Source: Chitinophagaceae bacterium
Lineage (GTDB): Bacteria > Bacteroidota > Bacteroidia > Chitinophagales > UBA10324
Direction of reading: 5' to 3'
Assembly: GCA_947469485.1 (NCBI GenBank)
Contig: CANIPU010000015.1
Coordinates: 1 to 64,000, forward strand
Length of the DNA stretch: 64,000 nt
The position numbers and the translations under genes are program-made. The notes under the pieces are model-generated. The model did not search any database. It was not told where the DNA came from and saw only the letters and a program-made list of their open reading frames with translations. Each line of letters starts with the position of its first letter. The stretch's first letter is position 1. Positions 25,928 through 35,056 of the stretch are shown piece by piece.

Positions 25928-27235
25928 ATGAAAAACAAATTGACAAAAAGATTTCTAATTGTTGCAATACTTTTTTGCAGTATTGTTGCTAATGCACAGC
26001 AAACCCTTAATCAGGTAATTATACTTAACGAAGGCAGATATGACTATTCTCTTCAGCAAATAGATAAGCCTGTTACTGTGGGCACTTACAATCCAACAAC
26101 AAATACATATTTTGTTTTTGATACAATAGAAAATGCCCGATTTGCATCTGATGTTGTTGTTGATGATGCAAATATTTTTGTTTCAGCAGATAATGTTTTA
26201 TTGAAATATGATTTGAATACGCTTCAGTTAGTTTCTACACAAAGTGTTAATGGCATTCGTAAGCTGGCATTATGGAATGATAAAATTTTAGTGACGAGAG
26301 GAGAATACTTGACAACTTATGATTCATACTTTCAGGTTTATAATAAATCTGATTTAAGTTTTGATTACCAACTTGATACTTTGAATGGCCCTCATTATGC
26401 CTCAGATGGTATTGTTATTAAAGACAATATTGCATACATAGCAATCAATAATGGTTTTGTTTGGGGAGGAGCTGTTGGAATTGTAGGTCAAGTTGATTTG
26501 TTAAATCAAAATTATTTACCTGAAATTTCACTTGGTGCTGATGGAATAAATCCTGAAAATATTTTGATTGATAATAACAAAATTTATACTGTAAATAACA
26601 GAGATTATTCATTTGCATCAATTAGCAGTATTGATATTTCAAATTTAAATGTTGTAACTACCAATCTAAACAATGCCGGTGGTTGTCAGGGCTCTGCATT
26701 TATAAATTCAAAAATTGCTTACCAGACTTATAGCGAGAATTTTATCGGACAATTTGATGTGAATGCACAAAGCATAAGCGACTCCCTTTTTATTAATCGA
26801 AGTATTTACGCTATGGAAGCTGATTTGCTAAATCAGCGCTTATATGCCTCAGAAACTGATTTCAGTTCCTATGGTTTGGTTTTGATTTATTCGACAAATG
26901 GAAGTTTACTAAATGCCTTTGTTGCAGGAGTTACACCAGGAAAATTTGCATTCGATTACCGAAATGCAAGTGGAATTAACAAGGCAACCAGCGATTTTCA
27001 GTTTTTGGTTTTCCCTAATCCTGCAAGAAATGAATTAACTGTAGCATGCACCGATTCAGATGAAAATTCTTCTTTCACACTTACATCTATTGATGGAAAA
27101 ATTCTTTTCCGGAATACTATAAGTGGAAAAAACTTTGTTCAACATATTGATATTTCAAAATATGAATCAGGAACTTACTTGCTTACTCTTCAATCGAGAA
27201 ACAAAACCTTGGTACAGAAGGTTGTTAAATATTAA
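25928..27235 (+). CDS. B12-riboswitch-controlled T9SS-sorted beta-propeller, BtuG-like
   Basis: 435 residues: signal peptide (ending NAQQ, ~residues 1-24), a ~310-residue beta-propeller, and a type A T9SS tail (FLVFPNPARNELTV ... YESGTYLLTLQSR). The propeller opens VIILNEGRYDYSL, then TYNPTTNTYFVFD and SDVVVDDANIFV. This layout resembles the LNEG...YNP...NG start of BtuG, the Bacteroides surface propeller that captures cobalamin beside the TonB receptor BtuB. Blade units such as GINPENILIDNNKIYTVNNRD also match YncE-like propellers. Regulation by a B12 riboswitch strongly supports a cobalamin role. Unlike BtuG it has no lipobox and should be placed by T9SS. BtuB is not adjacent. The function is inferred. 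Confidence 0.8.
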   Translation: MKNKLTKRFLIVAILFCSIVANAQQTLNQVIILNEGRYDYSLQQIDKPVTVGTYNPTTNTYFVFDTIENARFASDVVVDDANIFVSADNVLLKYDLNTLQLVSTQSVNGIRKLALWNDKILVTRGEYLTTYDSYFQVYNKSDLSFDYQLDTLNGPHYASDGIVIKDNIAYIAINNGFVWGGAVGIVGQVDLLNQNYLPEISLGADGINPENILIDNNKIYTVNNRDYSFASISSIDISNLNVVTTNLNNAGGCQGSAFINSKIAYQTYSENFIGQFDVNAQSISDSLFINRSIYAMEADLLNQRLYASETDFSSYGLVLIYSTNGSLLNAFVAGVTPGKFAFDYRNASGINKATSDFQFLVFPNPARNELTVACTDSDENSSFTLTSIDGKILFRNTISGKNFVQHIDISKYESGTYLLTLQSRNKTLVQKVVKY

Positions 27236-27252
27236 ATGATAAATACAAATAG

Positions 27253-27292
27253 AAATGCCGCTTCAGAATTTTTGAAGCGGCATTTTTTATTT
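27253..27292. terminator. Bidirectional hairpin terminator
   Basis: A 13-bp stem (AAATGCCGCTTCA / TGAAGCGGCATTT) with loop GAATTTT, followed by T residues. It closes the riboswitch-controlled gene and the convergent methyltransferase. Confidence 0.85.
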
Positions 27293-27315
27293 TACAATTT
27301 CATTTGGAATAAGAA

Positions 27316-28221
27316 TCAGATTTTTTCAAATACCAAACGATAATGGTCCATGATTTCTTGTTCGAAGCAAACCCTGTTAGGACTTACTCTGAAGATTGCT
27401 ACCTGATGTCGGAACTCTTTATTGAAAACATATTTCGGCACTAATGACAAGTACAAAAAATATTTTTTCAGATTGAACTGTCGGAATTTTTTTCTCCATT
27501 GTCCAATGGTTTCAATGTAATCCAACCGGCCACTGCTTTGTGAAATCAGCTTGAAATGTGGCTCAGCATTTCTGATTACCATTTCAGGACCATAAGGCAA
27601 CCATGAATTTGGAAACTCCTTTTCCATTAAAGCACAGATATAAGCTGCAGAATTTTTATCGGCAGAAATATTAAACTGATCATACGGAATCATGTTTTTG
27701 CTGAAAGTCATGGTCTGCATATAGTACCTTCCGCCTACTGGTAATAAGTCGTAAATTTTTTTAAAAAAGTCTTTATAAATTTCTTCCTGTTTTCCGGCTT
27801 TCCATTCTTCAGCTGAAACAAAATGTTCCAATCCTCCAATACAAGTGACTGCATCAAAAGTTCCGAAATCTTTTGGTGTAATGTATCTACAATCTTTCAC
27901 CATCACATTTAAACCATTAGCATTGCATGCATCAGCCTGACCTTGTGAAAGTGTTAAGCCCAAACTTTTAGCTCCTCGGTCTTTCGTAATGTAATTTGAA
28001 AAAGGCCCCCATCCGCACGCCATGTCTAAAACTTTGCTGCCATTTGAAATATTTAAACTGTCCGCAATGAATTTGTGTTTTGCTTTTTGCGCGGCTTCCA
28101 GAGTCATAGAAAAATCGCCATCGTATTTTGCTCCTGAGTAATCACCGGTTTCGCCCATACTTAAGCGGAATATTTTATCAATTGTAGTGTAGGTAAAATC
28201 TAAATCTTTGTTATCAGCCAT
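27316..28221 (-). CDS. Cyclopropane-fatty-acid-synthase-like SAM methyltransferase
   Basis: 301 residues. The SAM-binding motif is KVLDMACGWGPFSNYI (CGWG is typical of the cyclopropane synthase/mycolic acid methyltransferase group), followed by LGLTLSQGQADAC. GGLEHFVSAEEW corresponds to the post-II motif with the active-site-proximal acidic residue. GGRYYMQTMTFSKN is beta strand 5. The N-terminal ~55 residues (YTTIDKIFRLSMGETGDYSGAKYDGD) match the substrate-domain lead seen in CFA synthases. The acceptor may be a membrane lipid or another hydrophobic compound, and this is not settled by the sequence. Single gene on this strand. Confidence 0.82.
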   Translation of the reverse strand: MADNKDLDFTYTTIDKIFRLSMGETGDYSGAKYDGDFSMTLEAAQKAKHKFIADSLNISNGSKVLDMACGWGPFSNYITKDRGAKSLGLTLSQGQADACNANGLNVMVKDCRYITPKDFGTFDAVTCIGGLEHFVSAEEWKAGKQEEIYKDFFKKIYDLLPVGGRYYMQTMTFSKNMIPYDQFNISADKNSAAYICALMEKEFPNSWLPYGPEMVIRNAEPHFKLISQSSGRLDYIETIGQWRKKFRQFNLKKYFLYLSLVPKYVFNKEFRHQVAIFRVSPNRVCFEQEIMDHYRLVFEKI

Positions 28222-28305
28222 TTTATTTTCTGGGTTTTTGCCGAAAATAAAATTATTTAATCAATAAGTATAACCAAGTAGAGAATTGAAGATAGTAATA
28301 TGTAT

Positions 28306-29664
28306 TTATCTGGTAAATTCTAATCGCTTTCCTAAATTGTTTTCATTAAATAATCCGTTGTTATATACTAAATGTCCATTCACAAATGTGTGAGATATTT
28401 TACTTTTGAATTTATAACCTTCGAGAGGAGACCAGCCACATTTATAATAAATATTTTCACTTCCAACTTCCCATTCACTTTCCGGATTCACTAATACTAA
28501 ATCTGCATAATAACCCTCCCTGATAAATCCTCTGTCTTTTATTCCAAAACAAATTGCCGGATTGTGGGCAGCCTTCTCAGCTATTTCAACTAATCTTATT
28601 TGTTTGTTATTCCAAAAATCCAATAACATATAAAGTGAATGTTGAACCAATGGCAAACCACTTGGTGCTTTAAAGTAATTGATACTTCCATCGGGAGTGC
28701 GAGTCATTTTTTCCTGCATGGTGTGTGGCGCATGGTCAGTAGCCAACACATCAATGAATCCATCCTTTAGGGCCTGCAATAATTTTGGTTTATGCTCAGG
28801 ACCTTTAATTGCTGGATTGCATTTTATTAATGAACCAAGCGTAGCATAATCGTTGCTGTCAAACCACAAGTGATGTACACAAACTTCGGCGGTGATTCTT
28901 TTTTCCGCTAATGGAGTTGAGTTTTCTAATAACGCAATTTCATCCAGAGTAGAAAGATGGAAAATGTGTAAACGACTGTTATGTTTTTTTGCCAGCTCAA
29001 CTGCATATTTCGATGAATCAAAGCAAGCTTTCTCATCGCGGATAATTGGATGATAACGCATGGGTATAGCATCGCCATACTGCATGCGAAGCGGCACTGT
29101 ATTTTCCTTAATTCTTATGTCATCTTCGCAATGAGTTGCAATAAGGATAGGAGAGTGCTTAAAAATATTTTCTAAAGAAGCGGCATTGTCAACAACCAAA
29201 TCACCGGTTGATGAACCCATAAATATTTTAATACCACAGATTTTTAACGGATCAACCTTTTTTATTTCTTCTAAATTGGAATTAGAAGTGCCGAGATAAA
29301 ATGAATAATTAGCCAACGAATGGTTTCTGGCAATTTCATATTTCTGTTCCAGCAATTCATGAGTAGTTGCCGGCGGAATGGTATTAGGCATTTCCATAAA
29401 TGAAGTAATACCCCCTGCTACGGCAGCTTTTGCTTCAGTATATATAGTTGCTTTCTGAGTCATTCCTGGTTCACGAAAGTGAACCTGATCATCAATCAAT
29501 CCGGGAAATAAATAACTTCCTGTTGCATCAATTTCTCTGTGCAATGATTTTATAGAAATGTTTTCACAAATTTTTTCAATTCTTTCTCCATTAATTAAAA
29601 GGTCTTGAGTTTTTATCTTTCCTTCATTTACAATCTGTGCATTTCTTATAATAGTGTAGCTCAT
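28306..29664 (-). CDS. pyrC: Dihydroorotase (class I amidohydrolase type)
   Basis: 452 residues. Converts N-carbamoyl-aspartate to dihydroorotate in pyrimidine synthesis. Metal and catalytic motifs are GLIDDQVHFREPG (the family HxH, here with Gln before Val), GIKIFMGSSTGDL (the carboxylated Lys position), ATHCEDD and FHLSTLDE (metal His residues), and LATDHAPHT (catalytic Asp). DQVHFREPG has D-x-V-H where the usual is D-x-H-x-H-x-R; the first His of the pair is therefore Gln, a common Bacteroidota variant of the allantoinase-like dihydroorotases. It follows pfkA with a 2-nt gap, so the two are one operon. Confidence 0.88.
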   Translation of the reverse strand: MSYTIIRNAQIVNEGKIKTQDLLINGERIEKICENISIKSLHREIDATGSYLFPGLIDDQVHFREPGMTQKATIYTEAKAAVAGGITSFMEMPNTIPPATTHELLEQKYEIARNHSLANYSFYLGTSNSNLEEIKKVDPLKICGIKIFMGSSTGDLVVDNAASLENIFKHSPILIATHCEDDIRIKENTVPLRMQYGDAIPMRYHPIIRDEKACFDSSKYAVELAKKHNSRLHIFHLSTLDEIALLENSTPLAEKRITAEVCVHHLWFDSNDYATLGSLIKCNPAIKGPEHKPKLLQALKDGFIDVLATDHAPHTMQEKMTRTPDGSINYFKAPSGLPLVQHSLYMLLDFWNNKQIRLVEIAEKAAHNPAICFGIKDRGFIREGYYADLVLVNPESEWEVGSENIYYKCGWSPLEGYKFKSKISHTFVNGHLVYNNGLFNENNLGKRLEFTR

Positions 29665-29666
29665 AA

Positions 29667-30647
29667 CTATGTTGCAAGAATTTCCTGAATTCGTAACAGG
29701 TTTAAATTAATATCTAAATTATGCTTGGTAGCTTTTTCGAATGGAGTGAATTCAATATCTCGGTGAATTACTCCTACCATTTCATTTTCTCTTCCGGCAA
29801 TTAAAGCCTCAACTGCAGCAACACCTAATCTGCTTGCAAGCACTCTGTCCATACAAGTAGGGTTGCCACCACGCTGCATATGCCCAAGTATTGAAACTCT
29901 AGTGTCATAATAATCAAAATGCTCCTTCACCTGTTTTGCTATATCATAAGCACCGCCTGATTCATCTCCTTCTGCAACAACAACAATGCAACTTGATTTA
30001 TTTCTGTTCCATCCTTTTTCAAGTATTGAAATCAAATGAGGAATGTCTGTTTTTGTTTCGGGAACCAGAATAGCTTCAGCTCCTCCTCCAATTCCACTTC
30101 TCAAGGCAATAAATCCGGCATCTCTACCCATTACTTCAATAAAAAATAAACGATTGTGAGAATCGGCAGTATCTCGGATTTTATCAATTGCTTCCATTGC
30201 AGTATTAATTGCGGTGTCATAGCCTATTGTAAAATCAGTTCCAAATAAATCATTATCAATTGTACAAGGAACGCCAATACTTGAAATATTATGTCGCATT
30301 CTGAATTCGAAGCAACCACGAAATGTTCCGTCGCCACCAAGTGCCACCAAACCTTCAATGTTTTGCTTCTTTAAATTTTCAGCAGCCATATTCATTCCTT
30401 CTTCTGTAATAAACTTTTTGCTGCGAGCGGTTTTTAAAATAGTTCCGCCCCTCTGAATAATATTGCTAACTGATTGAGAATTCATTTCAATCATATCATT
30501 ATCTATCATCCCTTCGAATCCCCGTTTAATTCCAATAACTTCTAGATTATTGAAAATGGCTGTTCGAACAACAGCACGAATAGCTGCATTCATGCCTGGT
30601 GAATCTCCTCCTGATGTAAATACTCCTATTCTTTTGTTTTTTATCAT
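29667..30647 (-). CDS. pfkA: ATP-dependent 6-phosphofructokinase
   Basis: 326 residues, typical of the bacterial ATP-PFK subunit. GVFTSGGDSPGMNAAIRAVVR begins the protein with the phosphate-binding loop. GGDGTFRGCFEF has Gly after GGD, which is the ATP-type signature (PPi-type enzymes have a second Asp). GVPCTIDNDLFGTDFTIGYDTA carries the catalytic TIDND. MGRDAGFIALRSGIGGGAE and GHMQRGGNPTCMDR are the fructose-6-phosphate and effector regions. Commits glucose to glycolysis in the cytoplasm. First gene of a two-gene operon with dihydroorotase (2-nt gap). Confidence 0.94.
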   Translation of the reverse strand: MIKNKRIGVFTSGGDSPGMNAAIRAVVRTAIFNNLEVIGIKRGFEGMIDNDMIEMNSQSVSNIIQRGGTILKTARSKKFITEEGMNMAAENLKKQNIEGLVALGGDGTFRGCFEFRMRHNISSIGVPCTIDNDLFGTDFTIGYDTAINTAMEAIDKIRDTADSHNRLFFIEVMGRDAGFIALRSGIGGGAEAILVPETKTDIPHLISILEKGWNRNKSSCIVVVAEGDESGGAYDIAKQVKEHFDYYDTRVSILGHMQRGGNPTCMDRVLASRLGVAAVEALIAGRENEMVGVIHRDIEFTPFEKATKHNLDINLNLLRIQEILAT

Positions 30648-30728
30648 TCAGTTTTTTCTTGATGGGAAAGTCTCAACTCTTTTTGTTAACTAAAATTGCT
30701 TTTTAATTAATGATTTCCATCGCAGGAA

Positions 30729-31139
30729 TTATTGTTTCGCTTTTTCATATTGATACTTTGTATGAATTAAATCGGGAGTTTGAAAATCTAATACCAATTT
30801 TCCATTTAAAGAGGATTTGACAGTATACATTTTTGTTTTCTTGGTTGAATTACTTGTAAAGTAAATTTGTTTGTAATCTGCGACTAATTTATAAGCCCCG
30901 GTTTCTTCTTTTCCATTTGTTACCATCATATAATTTCCGTCGGCTGTTATTTCTACATAATCATTTTTCTGAGTTGAGTCGGCTGGAGTAAGCACCGCAA
31001 ATTCTTCGGTGCCTTTATATATCCATTTGCCAACTATTCTGTCTTTTAAAGGTGGAGCAGGAGTTTGAGTTGTTTCTGTTTGTGCAATTGCATTAGCTGA
31101 AATAAAAAAGATTGCAAGAAAAAACACTAGCTGTTTCAT
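30729..31139 (-). CDS. Secreted lipocalin-like small protein
   Basis: 136 residues with a signal peptide (MKQLVFFLAIFFISANAIAQ). The mature part has the pattern KDRIVGKWIYKGTEEF...YVEITADGNYMMVTNGKEETGAYKLVADYKQIYFTS, which resembles the short lipocalin-like domains common in Bacteroidota envelope proteins: GKW opening, a D-G turn, then an alternating beta barrel. No lipobox and no T9SS tail, so it is expected in the periplasm. Ligand unknown. Diverges from prmC. Confidence 0.75.
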   Translation of the reverse strand: MKQLVFFLAIFFISANAIAQTETTQTPAPPLKDRIVGKWIYKGTEEFAVLTPADSTQKNDYVEITADGNYMMVTNGKEETGAYKLVADYKQIYFTSNSTKKTKMYTVKSSLNGKLVLDFQTPDLIHTKYQYEKAKQ

Positions 31140-31225
31140 GATTTTTGTATTTGTTCAAATGTAAAAATGCAAATTGTAAAATATTTAACAGAAAGAAATT
31201 TTTTATTTGTACTCACATTTTAATT

Positions 31226-32071
31226 ATGACAATAAATAGTGCTTTTCAGATCTTACTAGATTCAATAGGTAGTTTATATGAAAGAGATGAAGTGGAAGCA
31301 ATTGCCAGAATTGTTTTTGAAGATGTTTTTGGATTACTGCCTTCAAATATTGTTATGGAAGGGGATAAAGAATTTTCTGAAGAAAACGCGAATAGCTTAT
31401 TTAAAATTATTGAACGACTAAAATCCTGGGAGCCTGTACAATATGTAACTGGTAAGTCGTATTTTTTCGGTAATATTTTTCATGTAAATTCTTCGGTTTT
31501 AATTCCGAGACCTGAAACAGAAGAGCTTGTTCAATGGGTATTGGAAGGTACAGGAAATAAGCAGCAAAACATTTTGGATATTGGAACCGGAAGTGGATGC
31601 ATTGCAATTTCTTTAAAAGAGAATTTGCCACTGGCAGAATTGTATGCAACTGATATAAGTAAAGATGCATTAAAAGTTGCTGAAATCAATTCTGAAAAAC
31701 TGAATAAAAAAATTCATTTTGCAAATTCTGACATTCTAGAATTAGAAAACACTTTCAATATAAAATTTGATATAATAATAAGTAATCCTCCATATATAGC
31801 TGAATCAGAAAAATCATCACTCGATAATAATGTTATTGATTTCGAACCATACACTGCCTTATTTGCTAAAGGAGATGATGCATTGATTTTTTATAAAAAA
31901 ATAATTCAATTCTGTAATCAATACTTAAATGAAAGCGGTCGGTTGTTTTTCGAGATAAATCAGCAATATGGAGATGAGGTTAAAAAACTATTAGCAGATA
32001 ATTATTTTTCGCAAGTAGAATTGAAAAAAGACATTAACGGTAATAACCGAATGATTAAAGCAATGCGATAA
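31226..32071 (+). CDS. prmC: Release factor N5-glutamine methyltransferase PrmC
   Basis: Methylates the GGQ glutamine of release factors 1 and 2 using SAM. The frame is open from 31145, but the first 27 codons are basic and Cys-rich without homology; ATG at 31226 gives the normal 281-residue length starting MTINSAFQILLDS. Conserved elements are WEPVQYVTGKSYFFGNIFHV and VLIPRPETEELVQW at the substrate-binding N-terminal domain, ILDIGTGSGCIAISL for SAM, and the catalytic IIISNPPYIAESE. GGQ-type release factor genes are not in this window apart from prfC (RF3), which is not a substrate. Confidence 0.93.
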   Translation: MTINSAFQILLDSIGSLYERDEVEAIARIVFEDVFGLLPSNIVMEGDKEFSEENANSLFKIIERLKSWEPVQYVTGKSYFFGNIFHVNSSVLIPRPETEELVQWVLEGTGNKQQNILDIGTGSGCIAISLKENLPLAELYATDISKDALKVAEINSEKLNKKIHFANSDILELENTFNIKFDIIISNPPYIAESEKSSLDNNVIDFEPYTALFAKGDDALIFYKKIIQFCNQYLNESGRLFFEINQQYGDEVKKLLADNYFSQVELKKDINGNNRMIKAMR

Positions 32072-32087
32072 TAAATTATTTTAACAA

Positions 32088-32363
32088 TTATGCTTCAACT
32101 GAAGTCATTAAATCAATCTCTTCTAAAACAGCACTTATAAAGAGGCAATCTTCCATGGTACCAGAATAAACTTTTGCCTTTCCTTTTGTATGAATTTCAA
32201 TTGCAAATGCTTCAGCTTGTTGAGTTGAGCAATGAATAGCTCTTTTCAATTGCCTTATAACTTCTTCAAATGTGTGCCAGTCATCATTTAACACAATAAC
32301 ACTTGAACCATCAACATCAATATTATAATCTTCTATGAGTTCTAACTCCTGAGTCTTAGTCAT
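32088..32363 (-). CDS. clpS: ATP-dependent Clp protease adaptor ClpS
   Basis: With ATG at 32363 the protein is 91 residues (MTKTQELELIEDYN...); the open frame extends to 32414 but the extra 17 residues are unlike the family. The core VIVLNDDWHTFEEVIRQLKRAIHCSTQQAEAFAIEIHTKGKAKVY is a clear ClpS domain: NDDxH(T/S)F is the substrate-pocket signature and the later His-Thr-x-G-K segment contacts ClpA/ClpC. ClpS delivers N-degron substrates to ClpAP/ClpCP in the cytoplasm. It converges on prmC with a 16-nt gap. Confidence 0.92.
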   Translation of the reverse strand: MTKTQELELIEDYNIDVDGSSVIVLNDDWHTFEEVIRQLKRAIHCSTQQAEAFAIEIHTKGKAKVYSGTMEDCLFISAVLEEIDLMTSVEA

Positions 32364-32454
32364 AATTTTTTCAGGTTTTTTCCAAATATAAGCGGTGAAA
32401 TAATTAATAAACAAATTTTTCGATAAGATGATTTTATTAATCTGAAATCTATTC

Positions 32455-32485
32455 TTTGGATTTGAGGTGTGTAAAGTTATTTTTG
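32455..32485 (+). promoter_or_regulatory. Bacteroidota-type promoter of the pyrophosphatase gene
   Basis: TTTG (32455-32458), a 19-nt spacer, then TATTTTTG (32478-32485), followed by CC. The transcript would begin about 15 nt before the ATG at 32507. Confidence 0.65.
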
Positions 32486-32506
32486 CCGACCAAAATTTAA
32501 AAGAAA

Positions 32507-35005
32507 ATGAGTCCTTATTTCTACCTGATACCGTGTTTCGGAATTGTTGCCTTGTTGTTTACTGCCTGGAAATCTGCTTGGGTTTCAAAACAAGACGCAG
32601 GAAATGATAGAATGAAAGAAATTTCAACTTACATTGCTGAGGGTGCAATGGCATTTTTAAAAGCCGAATGGAAAGTTTTAGGCTATTTTGTTGTAATAGC
32701 TGCAATACTTTTAGCCATTCTCGGTTATTCAAATCCTGAGTCAAGTTGGCTAATTGCTATTGCATTTATTATTGGCGCAGTATTTTCTGCTACTGCAGGT
32801 TATATAGGTATGAATATCGCTACAAAAGCAAATGTTCGTACCGCTCATGCAGCCCGTACAAGTTTATCAAAAGCACTTAATGTCTCATTCACCGGTGGTT
32901 CTGTTATGGGAATGGGAGTAACCGGAATGGCAGTTCTTGGTTTGGGGTCTTTATTTATTGGTCTGTATTACATGTTTGCTGAGGGAAATGGTCCTGCTGG
33001 ATTACAAACAGCACTTGAAGTACTAACTGGTTTTTCGCTTGGCGCCGAAAGTATTGCACTTTTTGCGCGCGTAGGGGGTGGAATTTATACGAAGGCTGCA
33101 GATGTGGGAGCTGATTTGGTAGGAAAGGTAGAAGCAGGCATTCCGGAAGATGATCCACGCAACCCTGCAACAATCGCTGATAATGTTGGTGATAATGTTG
33201 GAGATGTTGCCGGAATGGGAGCCGATCTTTTCGGGTCTTTTGTTGCAACTATCCTTGCAACAATGGTTCTGGGAAGAGAAATTACAGTTGTAGATAATTT
33301 TGGTGGATTATCTCCAATACTTCTGCCAATGATGCTTTGTGGAATGGGAATAATATTTTCAATGATTGCAACATTCTTCGTGAAAATTAAAGATACAGCT
33401 GAAGCATCTACATCTATTGTACAAGCAGCATTAAATAAAGGGAATTGGGGAGCGATTATTCTAACTGCTATATCAAGTTATTTTTTAATTAATTGGTTGT
33501 TACCAGATACAATGGATTTGCGTGGTCATGAATTTACTAAAATGGGAGTGTTCGGTGCTGTGATTCTTGGTTTGGTGGTTGGAACATTAATGAGTTTAAT
33601 TACTGAATATTATACTTCGATGGGAAAGCGACCAGTTAATTCCATAATTCGTCAATCATCAACTGGACATGCAACAAATATTATTGCTGGTCTTGCTGTT
33701 GGAATGGAGTCAACTGTTGCTCCTATTATTGTTTTAGCGGCAGGTATTTATGGCTCTTTCATGTTCGCTGGATTATATGGAGTTGCAATCGCAGCTGCCG
33801 GAATGATGGCAACTACAGCTATGCAATTAGCAATTGATGCTTTCGGACCCATTGCTGATAATGCTGGTGGTATAGCGGAAATGAGTGAATTGGAAAAAGA
33901 AGTTCGCGAAAAAACTGATACCCTTGATGCCGTTGGAAATACTACAGCTGCAACAGGAAAAGGATTTGCAATTGCTTCTGCTGCATTAACTTCTCTTGCC
34001 TTGTTTGCTGCATTTGTTGGAATAGCCGGAATTAATAAAATTGACATTTACCAGGCTGATGTACTTGCAGGGTTATTTATCGGAGCGATGATTCCGTTTA
34101 TCTTTTCATCATTAGCAATTGCAGCTGTTGGTCGTGCAGCAATGGCAATGGTTGAAGAGGTTCGTCGTCAGTTTCGTGAGATTCCTGGAATTATGGAAGG
34201 TACAGGCAAACCGGAATATGATAAATGTGTGGCAATTTCAACTAAAGCATCAATTCGTGAAATGATGGCTCCTGGTGCAATTGCTATTATTGTACCGGTA
34301 GTGGTTGGGTTCACTTTTGGTGCTGAAGTTTTAGGCGGAATGTTAGCCGGAGTAACTGTTTCAGGTGTATTGATGGGAATGTTTCAATCAAACGCAGGTG
34401 GCGCATGGGATAATGCTAAAAAAAGTTTTGAAAAAGGGGCAGTAATTAATGGTGAAACATTCTACAAAAAATCAGAGCCACATAAAGCTTCAGTAACAGG
34501 TGATACTGTTGGAGATCCGTTTAAAGATACCAGTGGACCTTCCATGAATATATTAATTAAGTTAATGTCTATTGTTAGTTTGGTTATTGCTCCATCAATA
34601 GGTCATCCTTTTATTAATTCAAGTGTTGAAAACAGTGGTCAAGATGGTTGTATGCATAAAATGGAATGTTGTGATCATGGAATGATGAATAGTGAGGGAT
34701 GTTCTGAAGGAAAAGAAAATTGCGGAGGTCATATGGGCATGAATTGTTGCAAAGGTGGAATGACTGAAGGGGATTCTTCAAATTGCAAACATGGAATGGA
34801 GCATTGTAAAGGTGAAATGGGTAATTGTGAAGGGCATAATAATATGGAATGCAACATGAAGGGTTCTGATATGCATTCAGGAGCTTGTTGCGGAGAATGC
34901 AAGGATAAATGCAAATCTGATTGCAGTAATAATGGAAAATGCAAAGAAGAGGGAAACAAAGGATGTTGCACTGAAGGAAAAAAAGAATGTTGCAGTAAGA
35001 AGTAA
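32507..35005 (+). CDS. hppA: Ion-translocating membrane pyrophosphatase with Cys/Met/His-rich C-terminal tail
   Basis: Residues 1 to ~705 are a 16-helix membrane-bound pyrophosphatase, which couples pyrophosphate hydrolysis to H+ or Na+ export. Diagnostic segments are [20 protein letters not shown] and [20 protein letters not shown] (substrate and Mg sites) and the last cytosolic loop [14 protein letters not shown]...[23 protein letters not shown] (Ala481) is the potassium-dependent subtype; H+ versus Na+ specificity is not decided. After the last helix ([18 protein letters not shown]), residues 715-832 form a hydrophilic tail with 21 Cys, 12 Met and 7 His, absent from standard members (~700-750 residues). 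The tail would face the periplasm and probably binds soft metals. Confidence 0.95.
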   Translation: MSPYFYLIPCFGIVALLFTAWKSAWVSKQDAGNDRMKEISTYIAEGAMAFLKAEWKVLGYFVVIAAILLAILGYSNPESSWLIAIAFIIGAVFSATAGYIGMNIATKANVRTAHAARTSLSKALNVSFTGGSVMGMGVTGMAVLGLGSLFIGLYYMFAEGNGPAGLQTALEVLTGFSLGAESIALFARVGGGIYTKAADVGADLVGKVEAGIPEDDPRNPATIADNVGDNVGDVAGMGADLFGSFVATILATMVLGREITVVDNFGGLSPILLPMMLCGMGIIFSMIATFFVKIKDTAEASTSIVQAALNKGNWGAIILTAISSYFLINWLLPDTMDLRGHEFTKMGVFGAVILGLVVGTLMSLITEYYTSMGKRPVNSIIRQSSTGHATNIIAGLAVGMESTVAPIIVLAAGIYGSFMFAGLYGVAIAAAGMMATTAMQLAIDAFGPIADNAGGIAEMSELEKEVREKTDTLDAVGNTTAATGKGFAIASAALTSLALFAAFVGIAGINKIDIYQADVLAGLFIGAMIPFIFSSLAIAAVGRAAMAMVEEVRRQFREIPGIMEGTGKPEYDKCVAISTKASIREMMAPGAIAIIVPVVVGFTFGAEVLGGMLAGVTVSGVLMGMFQSNAGGAWDNAKKSFEKGAVINGETFYKKSEPHKASVTGDTVGDPFKDTSGPSMNILIKLMSIVSLVIAPSIGHPFINSSVENSGQDGCMHKMECCDHGMMNSEGCSEGKENCGGHMGMNCCKGGMTEGDSSNCKHGMEHCKGEMGNCEGHNNMECNMKGSDMHSGACCGECKDKCKSDCSNNGKCKEEGNKGCCTEGKKECCSKK
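34649..35002 (+). other. Coding segment for the metal-binding-like tail of the pyrophosphatase
   Basis: 118 codons in frame with hppA, starting at the first tail Cys and ending at the last residue before the stop. Dense CC pairs (ECCDHG, MNCCKG, ACCGEC, GCCTEG, ECCSKK) and M/H-rich linkers (CMHKME, GGHMGM, KHGMEH) alternate every 5-10 residues, like a metallothionein or copper-binding low-complexity domain. Confidence 0.85.
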
Positions 35006-35026
35006 ATCCTTAAAATATTTATTTTG

Positions 35027-35056
35027 AAAAGCCGCTACAAGAGTTAGCGGCTTTTT
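35027..35056. terminator. Bidirectional hairpin terminator
   Basis: An 11-bp stem (AAAAGCCGCTA / TAGCGGCTTTT) with loop CAAGAGT. It lies between hppA (+) and tilS (-); the 3' arm overlaps the end of tilS. Confidence 0.85.

Noticed and set aside
25851-25928. A Rho-independent terminator inside the riboswitch leader
   Set aside because: The only hairpin (GTTGC / GCAAC) is weak and is not followed by a T run, so transcription control by attenuation is not supported.
34649-35005. The Cys-rich tail as a frameshift artefact of hppA
   Set aside because: The frame runs without a break, the Cys/Met/His pattern is regular for 118 residues, and the stop is followed closely by a clear terminator.
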